A stretch of 14,004 bases of DNA. It comes from JAYFNU01 sp034933305. Its GTDB lineage: Bacteria; Bacillota; Clostridia; Oscillospirales; Ruminococcaceae. The translations under genes and the position numbers were made by a program. This document shows, piece by piece, positions 1-6,175 of the stretch. The stretch lies in the NCBI GenBank assembly GCA_034933305.1, contig JAYFNU010000031.1, positions 1-14,004 of the forward strand, in the 5' to 3' direction. The notes beneath the pieces were generated by a model. That model did no database searches. It had not been told where the DNA came from and was given only the letters and a program-made list of their open reading frames with translations. How positions within the stretch are numbered: the first letter of the stretch is position 1; each line of letters opens with the position of its first letter.

Positions 1-36
1 ACGGCAAACCGTCCGCGGCAGTCCCCTGCTTTATAG
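1..36 (+). CDS. Possible 3' end of an upstream gene (last 11 codons)
   Basis: Frame 1 reads eleven codons and then TAG at 34-36. A hairpin with a T-run follows at once, the usual arrangement for the end of a plus-strand gene converging on the glycosyltransferase. The visible residues (ending SPAL) are too few to suggest a product. The other two plus frames stay open past this point, so the assignment rests only on the stop codon sitting next to the terminator. Confidence 0.3.
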   Translation, partial: TANRPRQSPAL

Positions 37-39
37 CGC

Positions 40-61
40 GCCGGCTTTCGCCGGGCTTTTT
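40..61 (+). terminator. Rho-independent terminator of the upstream plus-strand gene
   Basis: CCGGC (41-45) pairs with GCCGG (50-54) around a short TTTC loop. A further G40-C56 pair with one bulged G is possible, and TTTTT follows at 57-61. The T-run is on the plus side only, so the signal acts on a gene entering from the left. The stem is short, hence moderate confidence. Confidence 0.5.
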
Positions 62-83
62 CCCGTGTGCGCCGCAGGGCGCT

Positions 84-1556
84 TCAGCTCTGCCCGCGGG
101 GCGGCGTCCGGTCGCGGCGCTTTTTGCGCGCGGCGCGCCGCTCCTCGTTCTGCGTGCGCAGCTCGCGGATATAGTCCCGCAGCGCGCCGAGATCCTCCGA
201 CGACGCCGCGGCCGCCTGCAGCGCGCCCGCATTCTTCTTCACCGCCGCGCCGGAGCGGCTGCCGAGCTTGCTGACCCAGTCCCGCGTGTCCCAGAACAGA
301 TCCTGGATGAGTTCCTTCGTCTCGGAGAGCTCGCCCGTGAGCTTTTCGACCGCGGCGGACAGATCCTCCGCGAGCGAGCGCTCGTCGTGCGCGGTATCCG
401 TGTATTTCTCGACGACGTATTCGTACCGTTCGTAGGCCCGCCGGACGGCTTCGTCCCACGACACATAGATCTTCTGCGCCGCGTTCTCCCCGATGCGCCG
501 CAGCGCCGCGCGGTCGGCGCACGCGCGCGCGACGGCCTGCGCCATCGACGCGGCGTTCTCGTCGATGAGGATGCCGGTGTCGCCGTCCGCGATGCCCTCG
601 GCCGCACAGCTGCCGCGCACGAGCACGCTCGGGCAGTAGCACGCCGCCGCCTCGCGCACGACGATGCCGTTGGTGTCGAACGTGGAGGGGAACAGGAACA
701 GATCGGCGAGGCTGAAGTAATCGCGCAGCAGCTCCCGGTCGAGCACGGCGCCCACGCACACGCAGACGTCCGAAAGGTCGTTGTCTGCGATGTACCGCTG
801 CATCTCCGCGCGGTCGGCGCCGTCGCCGACGAGGAAAAAGCGGAATTTCAGGCCGTCGGCCTTCGCCTGTCTGAGCGCGTCGAGCGAGATGCGCACGCCC
901 TTGTACCACATCATGCGGCCGACGAACAGAAAGACCGTCTCGTCCTGCGCGATGCCGTACTGCCGGCGCAGCGCGTCGACGCGGGCCGGGTCGGAGCGGC
1001 GCCGCTCGAAATCGGTGCCGTTCTCCATGACGATATACTCGCCCTTGTAGCCGAGGCTGCGCAGATTCTCGCCCGCCCCCTCGGAGACCACCCACACCTC
1101 GTCGCAGGCGTTGATGTTGTTGAGCAGAAACTTGATCGACGCGCGGCGCAGCGAGTCGCTCGCGAACGCCTTGTCGATGTCGATGTCGAACTTCGTGTGA
1201 TAGGTGAACACGATGGGGGCGCCGGTGACCGCGCGCACCATGCGCGCGAGGATGGTGGACACGAACGGGCAATGGGTGTGCAGGACGTCGAGATCCTTTT
1301 TTTCAAGCTTGCTGAGCACGCGCGGATCAAAGGGGTAGCCCGCGCGGTAGCCGATGTCGTCGCTGACGTAAACGCTCGGATACCGGATGACCTCGAAGGG
1401 ATAGTCATCCTTCACATCGGGATAAAAGGGCGTCGCGACGACGGCCGTTCCGTACTTTTCCTGGATGATGCGGGCGTAATTGACCGTCACGTTCGCAACG
1501 CCGTCGATGGTCGGCGGGAAGGAATCGTTGAACAGTCCGACGTTGAGCTTTTCCAT
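84..1556 (-). CDS. GT4-family glycosyltransferase
   Basis: A 490-residue GT-B glycosyltransferase of family 4, predicted to move a sugar from a nucleotide donor to a lipid or glycan acceptor on the cytoplasmic face. The N-terminal Rossmann half has the family opening NDSFPPTIDGVANVTVNYAR (10-29), HTHCPF (93-98) and YHTKFDIDID (119-128). The C-terminal half has FVGRMMWYKG (211-220), GDGADR (244-249) and the donor motif at 289-302. In that motif the first acidic residue of the usual E-x7-E is Asp (FDTNG, D294), while the second Glu (E302) is kept. Residues from about 380 on form a charged, helical, probably coiled-coil tail ending in a basic stretch, which GT4 enzymes usually lack. The ATG at 1556 has an AAAGGA-type ribosome site just upstream. 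The gene has its own promoter. The fold is similar to diacylglycerol glucosyltransferases and other clostridial GT4 enzymes, but the substrate cannot be told from sequence. Confidence 0.93.
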   Translation of the reverse strand: MEKLNVGLFNDSFPPTIDGVANVTVNYARIIQEKYGTAVVATPFYPDVKDDYPFEVIRYPSVYVSDDIGYRAGYPFDPRVLSKLEKKDLDVLHTHCPFVSTILARMVRAVTGAPIVFTYHTKFDIDIDKAFASDSLRRASIKFLLNNINACDEVWVVSEGAGENLRSLGYKGEYIVMENGTDFERRRSDPARVDALRRQYGIAQDETVFLFVGRMMWYKGVRISLDALRQAKADGLKFRFFLVGDGADRAEMQRYIADNDLSDVCVCVGAVLDRELLRDYFSLADLFLFPSTFDTNGIVVREAAACYCPSVLVRGSCAAEGIADGDTGILIDENAASMAQAVARACADRAALRRIGENAAQKIYVSWDEAVRRAYERYEYVVEKYTDTAHDERSLAEDLSAAVEKLTGELSETKELIQDLFWDTRDWVSKLGSRSGAAVKKNAGALQAAAASSEDLGALRDYIRELRTQNEERRAARKKRRDRTPPRGQS

Positions 1557-1593
1557 GGCTTTCCTTTCTTCCTGCGGTTCTTGCCGTGTTATC

Positions 1594-1621
1594 AGTATAA
1601 CGATCGGGCGGGGAAAGTCAA
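1594..1621 (-). promoter_or_regulatory. Sigma-A-type promoter for the glycosyltransferase
   Basis: On the minus strand, TTGACT (-35, 1616-1621) and TATACT (-10, 1594-1599) are separated by 16 bp. Each hexamer matches five of six consensus bases. It lies about 40 bp upstream of the ATG at 1556, between this gene and the stop of the gene before it, so the glycosyltransferase can be transcribed independently. Confidence 0.75.
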
Positions 1622-1640
1622 TTCCCGGCGCGCGCCGCCG

Positions 1641-3416
1641 CTATTCGTAGGCGCGCACGCTGTCGTAGACGGAGACGATGCGGTTCCACGTCTGCCGGCC
1701 GATGACGCCGTCCGCCGCAAGGCCGAACAGCGACTGGAACGCGACGACCGACGCGCGCGTCGCGCTGCCGAAGATCCCGTCGATCGTCAGCTCGCGGATG
1801 GAGGACAGGAACACCGCGATGTAGTTGAGGTAGCGCTGCATGAGGCGCACGTGCGCGCCCTCGCTGCCGGCGCGCAGCGCCGTGCCCGGATAGGCCGTGT
1901 CGCCGATGGGCGTGACGGCGTTGAAGACGGAATAGAAGACCTTGTAGAGCTCGTTCCACGTCTTCGGGCCGACGACGCCGTCGGCGCCGACGCCGCGCAC
2001 GCCCTGGAATATGACGACCGCCTGCCTCGTCGCCGCGCCGAACGCGCCGTCGACCGCGACGGGGTGCAGCGTCGGGTACAGCTCCGCCGCGACGTTGAGC
2101 AGGTACTGCGCGAGCGTCACGGAGCCGCCCTCGTCCCCCTGCGCGAGCGTGACGTTCGGCACGGGCGTGACGATGTCGGGCGAGGTGATGCCCTCGCTCG
2201 TGAGCTCCGCGAGCTTTTTGACGGCGACGTAGATATAGGACAGCTTATACCACGTCGCCTTTCCCACGGCGCCGTCCTGCGTCAGCCCGAAGACCGACTG
2301 GAAGGTCCTGACGGCGGCGGCCGTCGCCGCGCCGAAAATGCCGTCGATCGCGCCGGCGCTCGGGATGAGCGGGTAGTTCTGCCGGATGCGGTTGAGCTGT
2401 TCCTGGACGACCGCGACATGGCTGCCGATGCTGCCCTGGCGCAGCGCCGTGCCCGGATAGGACGCGACGGCCGTGTCGACGAGCGGCGCTTCGTACAGCG
2501 CCACGGCGCTGCCGTAATAATAGCGCAGGATGGCGAGCGGCGTGTAGCCCTGGTTCGCGAGCGTCACCGTGCCCCACTGGGACAGCCCCGGGCACGTCGC
2601 GGTCGTCCCGTTGCAGTATTCGGCGTAATAGGGGTCCTTTGCCGCGCCCTTGCGGATGTAGACGTTGAAGATGTCGTCGACGATCGCGCTGACGTTCTCG
2701 AAGATGTTCCGCCCGTAGACGAAGTACTGATCGTAGCTCGTCGAGTTGGTGATGTCGAAGGCGTAGCCCTTGCTGCGGTACCATTCGGTGAAGATGCGGT
2801 TGAGCACGAGCGAGATCTGGCAGTAGATGTTCGCGCGCAGCGCGTTCTCCGGCCATGTCGGGTAGATCTCCGAGCAGCAGACGTTCTTGATGTAATGCGC
2901 AAAGCTGACCGTCACGTTCTGCGCGGCGGCGTCGGGCCTGCCGAGGTGCACGGTGACGTAGTCGGGCACCGCGACATACTCGAGGATGCGCGACAGGCCG
3001 GCGGGCGGCATATCCGCGTCGTTCGGCACGTTGTCCGCGACCCTGTGCGCGGGGATGTCGATGAGCTGCACGCGGTCGCGCGCCGCGGCGTCCGGCCCGA
3101 GCGTCAGCGGCTCGAGAGAGATCTCCGCGACGGACGTCTCGCCCGCGAACACCGTGACGCCCGCGACGCGCACGGTGCGGAACGCCTCGAATTCGACCTG
3201 CACGTCGCACAGCGCGCACACGTCGCGCGCGCAGTCCGCCTCGAGCGACAGCGCCCGGTCGGGCGCGTCGACGGCGACGGGCTCGGTGCGCCCCGAGGCG
3301 TCGGTCATCCGGGTGACCACCCCGCCGTCCGGCAGGAAGATCTGCACGAGCGCGGCGGCGGCGGGCGCCGCCTGCCGGGCATAGCTCACCTGCGCCCTGA
3401 TGTATCCCTTTTCCAT
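1641..3416 (-). CDS. SpoIID-like protein with three peptidoglycan-binding modules
   Basis: A 591-residue multi-domain protein. Residues about 5-105 look like a beta-sandwich of carboxypeptidase-regulatory type. About 150-305 resembles the SpoIID/LytB-type domain seen in many clostridial proteins (SFAHYIKNVCCSEIYPTWPE at 171-190, YCNGTTATCPGLSQWG at 267-282). Three PG_binding_1 repeats follow at roughly 319-392, 416-492 and 509-583, each with a DGxFG...AVxxFQ...DGxVGxxTW core. It probably binds or processes cell-wall glycan, perhaps in the spore envelope. No signal peptide or membrane segment is visible, so the export route is unclear. The upstream TTG (3425) lies directly against the AGAGGGGG ribosome site, whereas the ATG at 3416 has 9 bp spacing, so ATG is preferred. 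It lies 68 bp downstream of the sigma operon in the same direction, with no terminator visible between. Confidence 0.88.
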   Translation of the reverse strand: MEKGYIRAQVSYARQAAPAAAALVQIFLPDGGVVTRMTDASGRTEPVAVDAPDRALSLEADCARDVCALCDVQVEFEAFRTVRVAGVTVFAGETSVAEISLEPLTLGPDAAARDRVQLIDIPAHRVADNVPNDADMPPAGLSRILEYVAVPDYVTVHLGRPDAAAQNVTVSFAHYIKNVCCSEIYPTWPENALRANIYCQISLVLNRIFTEWYRSKGYAFDITNSTSYDQYFVYGRNIFENVSAIVDDIFNVYIRKGAAKDPYYAEYCNGTTATCPGLSQWGTVTLANQGYTPLAILRYYYGSAVALYEAPLVDTAVASYPGTALRQGSIGSHVAVVQEQLNRIRQNYPLIPSAGAIDGIFGAATAAAVRTFQSVFGLTQDGAVGKATWYKLSYIYVAVKKLAELTSEGITSPDIVTPVPNVTLAQGDEGGSVTLAQYLLNVAAELYPTLHPVAVDGAFGAATRQAVVIFQGVRGVGADGVVGPKTWNELYKVFYSVFNAVTPIGDTAYPGTALRAGSEGAHVRLMQRYLNYIAVFLSSIRELTIDGIFGSATRASVVAFQSLFGLAADGVIGRQTWNRIVSVYDSVRAYE

Positions 3417-3447
3417 AAAGAACAACCCCCTCTCTTCGGTTCACACC

Positions 3448-3455
3448 ATTGTATG
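3448..3455 (-). promoter_or_regulatory. Possible sporulation-type -10 element upstream of the SpoIID-like gene
   Basis: The minus strand reads CATACAAT, which matches the -10 consensus reported for Bacillus sigma-E promoters (CATACAnT). It lies about 32 bp before the ATG at 3416. No matching -35 is seen 13-15 bp upstream, where the DNA is GC-rich, so this is only half a promoter. It would fit mother-cell expression of a SpoIID-like protein. Confidence 0.25.
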
Positions 3456-3484
3456 CGAGCCGCGCGGGAGGGGGAACGGATATT

Positions 3485-3949
3485 CTATTCCACGACGATG
3501 CAGAAGTAATAGGAGACGGCGCCCCGCTCAAAGCGGGCGAAAACATTGTAGATGTAAACGCCGCTCTCGAACGGGACCGCGGCGTCCTGCGTCTTCTTGA
3601 ACGTATACGTGTAGCTGTCCGTGCGCGTCAGCTTCGTCTCGAGCGCCGGCTGCGAAAAGGAGATGTCGAGCGTCTCGCCGCCGAGCATCGTCACGGGCGT
3701 CAGCGAAAGATCCGGCACCGGCGTCTCCTCGCGGATGACGTCGCCGCCGACGTAAAAGCTCCAGCTGTAGGCGTCCGTCAGCGTCGCGACCGGCTTCGAG
3801 TCGGCCGTGACGGTGATCTGCGGGACGGCGTAGTCGGGGTTCGCGCGGTCGATGGCGTCCTTCAGATAGAACGCCGCCGCGCCGGCGACCGCGAACAGCG
3901 CGAGCGCCGCGGCGCATTTTGCCGCGATATGCAGTCCGCCCGTTCTCAT
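3485..3949 (-). CDS. Membrane-anchored extracytoplasmic beta-rich protein, third gene of the sigma operon
   Basis: A 154-residue protein I cannot assign to a named family. Residues about 8-29 form one hydrophobic helix after a short basic start (signal anchor), leaving about 120 residues outside the cell. The exterior part is beta-rich: YSWSFYVGGD (61-70), GGETLDISFS (90-99) and a closing GVYIYNVFARFERGAVSYYF (130-149). This pattern recalls small Ig-like or sandwich domains in secreted Firmicute proteins and lipoproteins, which is a resemblance from memory only. The ATG at 3949 overlaps the TGA of the preceding gene (ATGA, 3946-3949) and has GGAGG seven bases upstream. A longer in-frame opening back to 4231 is mostly antisense-like Arg-rich sequence inside the preceding gene and is not used. 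Its place suggests a sensor or partner in the anti-sigma system. Confidence 0.8.
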   Translation of the reverse strand: MRTGGLHIAAKCAAALALFAVAGAAAFYLKDAIDRANPDYAVPQITVTADSKPVATLTDAYSWSFYVGGDVIREETPVPDLSLTPVTMLGGETLDISFSQPALETKLTRTDSYTYTFKKTQDAAVPFESGVYIYNVFARFERGAVSYYFCIVVE

Positions 3950-4401
3950 GAGACCGCCTCCGTCGGCGTCAGGGATTTCCTGGCGTCCGCATCCTTCTCG
4001 TCCTTTTTGTCCTCCTCGCTCTCCTCTTCCGACCGGCTCGCTTCCTTCTGTTCGCCGGGCAGCGCCGTATCCGCGGTGCCGGCGCCGCAGGCCGGCGACT
4101 CGGGCAGCGCGTCGTTCGCGACGCCGTAATCGCACGGGCCGTCCGCGCTCCCGGCGGTCATGTTGTACTGCACGGCCTCCGCCGCGCCCTTCGGGGCGAG
4201 CAGCGGCACGAGCGCCGCCGAAGCGCCGCACAGCACGACGAAGCAGGCGGCGAGCGCCGCGATGCGGCGGGTTCTGCGCCGGCGGACGCGGCGCGCAAGG
4301 GACGGCAGGGCCTGCGAGACGGCCGACGGCTCGAGCGCCGGCGGCACATCGACGTCCGTCAGCAGTCCGGCGATGCGCTTCTCAAATTCGTTATCCGCCA
4401 T
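3946..4401 (-). CDS. Single-pass membrane anti-sigma-factor-like protein
   Basis: 151 residues, encoded directly after an ECF sigma gene. The first ~45 residues are cytoplasmic, with a VPPALEPSAVSQAL stretch (19-32) like the 'P-x-x-L-x-P' segment of clostridial anti-sigma proteins, then a run of arginines (38-46). One membrane helix follows at about 46-69. The outer part is short, about 80 residues, low-complexity and acidic (SRSEEESEEDKKDEKDADA, 122-140), with two Cys (90, 105). There is no HxxxCxxC zinc motif, so it is not a classical ZAS anti-sigma factor. The role is inferred from position and topology: hold the sigma factor at the membrane until a signal arrives. It overlaps the sigma gene by 11 bp and the next gene by 4 bp. 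Confidence 0.75.
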   Translation of the reverse strand: MADNEFEKRIAGLLTDVDVPPALEPSAVSQALPSLARRVRRRRTRRIAALAACFVVLCGASAALVPLLAPKGAAEAVQYNMTAGSADGPCDYGVANDALPESPACGAGTADTALPGEQKEASRSEEESEEDKKDEKDADARKSLTPTEAVS

Positions 4402-4942
4402 ATGCGCTGTCCCCCCTTCCCTTTCCTTCGAGCTGTTTGCGCAGCTTCGCGAGCGCCCGCATCTGCTTGGAGCGCACGGTGTTCGCGTTAAGACCCGTGA
4501 TCGCGGCGATCTCGCCCGACGCGTACCCGCACACCGTCGCGAGCACGACGATCGTGCGCTCCTCCTTCGTCAGCGTGAAGAGCGCTGCGCCGAGATCCGC
4601 CCGCTCGGCCGTGAACGCGGCGCGCGGGTCGTCGGCCTCGAGATCCTCGCTGAGCTCCGCGGCCGCCGTGTACCGCAGCGTGCCGCGCCGCCGCCGCGCC
4701 TTGTTGTAGAGGATGCGGAAGATCCATCCCTCGAAGGCGTCGTCCTCCCGCAGTTTCGAAATGCCGGCGAACGCGTCGGCGACGGTATCCATGACGACGT
4801 CTTCCGCGTCGTGGCGGTTGCCGAGCATATAGTAAGCCGCCTTGTACAGCGACTTGTAGCAGTTCTCATAGAGGGCCGCGAAGGCGGCCGCATCTCCCTG
4901 CTTCGCCGCCGCCGCAAGGCGCGACGTCGTCTCCTTGTCCAA
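4391..4942 (-). CDS. ECF-type RNA polymerase sigma factor
   Basis: 183 residues with the two ECF domains. Sigma-2 lies at about 15-84 (GDAAAFAALYENCYKSLY at 16-33, DAEDVVMDTVADAF at 45-58, EGWIFRILYNKARRRR at 71-86). Sigma-4 lies at about 115-170 (LTKEERTIVVLATVCGYASG, 124-143; AAITGLNANTVRSKQMRALA, 146-165). It directs RNA polymerase to a small regulon, probably envelope-related given the partner genes. The start is a TTG at 4942. An in-frame TGA lies about 20 bp upstream, so no longer start exists, and AAGG lies 8 bp before the TTG. The rare start codon and a 5'-leader hairpin may keep expression low. The promoter at 5003-5031 is a housekeeping type, so there is no obvious sign of autoregulation. 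Confidence 0.93.
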   Translation of the reverse strand: MDKETTSRLAAAAKQGDAAAFAALYENCYKSLYKAAYYMLGNRHDAEDVVMDTVADAFAGISKLREDDAFEGWIFRILYNKARRRRGTLRYTAAAELSEDLEADDPRAAFTAERADLGAALFTLTKEERTIVVLATVCGYASGEIAAITGLNANTVRSKQMRALAKLRKQLEGKGRGDSAYGG

Positions 4943-4955
4943 GCGTTCAACCTTG

Positions 4956-4977
4956 GCCTCTCAAAAGAATAAGAGGC
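4956..4977 (-). promoter_or_regulatory. Leader hairpin just upstream of the sigma-factor start
   Basis: In the transcribed strand GCCTCT (4972-4977) pairs perfectly with AGAGGC (4956-4961) around a 10-base loop. The stem ends about 5 bases before the AAGG ribosome site of the TTG-started sigma gene. It could affect ribosome access, or simply be chance structure. No T-run follows in the reading direction, so it is not a terminator for the operon. Confidence 0.4.
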
Positions 4978-5002
4978 TTTTCCCCTTCGATTTGTTGCAA
5001 TC

Positions 5003-5031
5003 ATTATATGCGATGCCGTTTTTTTTAACAA
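5003..5031 (-). promoter_or_regulatory. Sigma-A-type promoter of the sigma/anti-sigma operon
   Basis: On the minus strand TTGTTA (-35, 5026-5031) is followed after 17 bp by a perfect TATAAT (-10, 5003-5008). The spacer begins with an A-tract. The start of transcription would be near 4996, giving a leader of about 55 bases. I find no equally clear promoter for the divergent racemase gene in the same gap. Confidence 0.8.
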
Positions 5032-5086
5032 GGGGCGTGTCGCGGCCGCTTCCCGCCGCATACCATGGAGCGAAAGGGGGGACGCC

Positions 5087-6175
5087 ATGCTCACTTTGTG
5101 CTGTGATGCCGCCGCGCTGCGGCACAACGCGCGGTACATCCGGGCCGCCGCCGGCGGGCGGCTCATCGCCGTCGTCAAGCACGACGCCTACGGCGCGGGC
5201 CTCGCCGCCGCGGTGCGCGCGCTTGAAAACGAGGTGTACGCCTTCGCCGCGGCCGAGCCGGAGGAGGCGCTGCGCGCGCGGGCGCTGTCGCCGGGCAGCC
5301 GCGTGATGACGCTTGCGCCCGTGTGCCGCAGCGAGCTTTCGCCCTGCTTGTCCGACATCATCCTGAGCGTCGGCAGCGTCGATATTATTCCCGCGCTCGC
5401 CGGCATATATATTAACATGTCCGGCGCCGCGGCGCTGCGCGTCGACATCGGCGGCAGCGGCATCGGCCTGCCGCCCGGCGATTTCCCGAAGGCGCTCGCC
5501 GCGCTCGAGAACGCCCCGAACATCCGGCTCGCCGCGGTCTTCGCCCACTGCCCGTCGCTGTATACGGCCGACGGCGGCGAAACGGCGCGGCGCTTCGCGC
5601 CGATCGCCGCCGCCGCGAAGCGCTTCGACGCGCGCTGCGTGTGCCACCTCGCGACGTCCGCCTCGTGGCGCGCGCCCGGGCTGCGCTTCGACGCCGTGCG
5701 CGTGGGCACCAACCTCTACGGCCTGCCGTCGGGCGAGGCGCAGGACATCGCGCCGCTGCGGCCGGTGCTGTCGCTGTCCGCGCCGGTGCGGGCGGTCTTC
5801 GACGTGCGCGCGCCGCTGTGCGCCTACGACGGCTGCGTCGCGCTGCCGGGCGTCACGCGCGCCGGGCTCGTCGGGGCCGGCTACGGACATCTGCCGGCGC
5901 TGCTGCACGCCAAGGGCGCGCGGGTGCTCGTGCGCGGGCAGTTCGCACGGGTGCTCGGCAGCGCCTGCATGAGCCATCTGCTCGTCGACCTCACGGATAT
6001 CCCGCAGGCCGCGCCGGGGGACGAGGCGATCCTTGTCGGCGGCAGCGGAAACGCGCAGATCACGGCGCGCGAGTTCGCGCGCTGCTGCGGCATTCCCGTC
6101 TGCCGCTGCGAGGGCTCGCTGTTCGCCGGCAGCTGTACACGGCGCGTGTGCGCGCAGGAGGAGGGACCGGTATGA
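5087..6175 (+). CDS. Alanine-racemase-like PLP enzyme with altered active site
   Basis: 362 residues of fold-type III alanine-racemase family, cytoplasmic. Kept features: PLP lysine in AVVKHDAYGAG (K31, Y35), His154, Ser191, the Arg that contacts the PLP ring nitrogen (R205 in DAVRVGTNLYG), and the catalytic Tyr of the C-terminal domain (Y266 in GAGYGHLP). Changed features, aligned by eye to Geobacillus Alr: the carbamylated Lys129 site is Arg118, the carboxylate-binding Arg136 is Gly125 (VDIGGSGIG, 119-127), Asp313 is Ser296 (ACMSH) and Tyr354 is about Ser349. Substrate or activity may therefore differ from plain alanine racemisation. ATG 5087 has AAAGGGGGG five bases upstream. The stop overlaps the next start (ATGA). 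It could still be the cell's alanine racemase, a spore-type paralogue, or a relative acting on another amino acid. Confidence 0.85.
   Translation: MLTLCCDAAALRHNARYIRAAAGGRLIAVVKHDAYGAGLAAAVRALENEVYAFAAAEPEEALRARALSPGSRVMTLAPVCRSELSPCLSDIILSVGSVDIIPALAGIYINMSGAAALRVDIGGSGIGLPPGDFPKALAALENAPNIRLAAVFAHCPSLYTADGGETARRFAPIAAAAKRFDARCVCHLATSASWRAPGLRFDAVRVGTNLYGLPSGEAQDIAPLRPVLSLSAPVRAVFDVRAPLCAYDGCVALPGVTRAGLVGAGYGHLPALLHAKGARVLVRGQFARVLGSACMSHLLVDLTDIPQAAPGDEAILVGGSGNAQITAREFARCCGIPVCRCEGSLFAGSCTRRVCAQEEGPV

Noticed and set aside
1872..2461. Exact 23-bp repeat (1872-1894 and 2439-2461) as a possible mobile or recombination site
   Set aside because: Both copies encode the YPGTALR linker before successive PG-binding modules. 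They are internal gene duplication, not an element.
3417..3425. TTG at 3425 as the start of the SpoIID-like gene
   Set aside because: It touches the AGAGGGGG ribosome site with no spacing, whereas the ATG at 3416 has 9 bp.
387..3509. A 1040-codon open frame on the plus strand
   Set aside because: It runs antisense through the glycosyltransferase and the SpoIID-like gene, is rich in Arg/Val/Asp with no domain, and reflects the absence of stops in GC-rich codons. The minus-strand proteins have clear motifs.
5389..5422. AT-rich patch inside the racemase gene (codons for about residues 100-111) as an internal promoter
   Set aside because: TATATATT lacks a -35 at proper distance and the reading frame is intact. 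The patch is explained by a run of Ile/Tyr/Asn codons.
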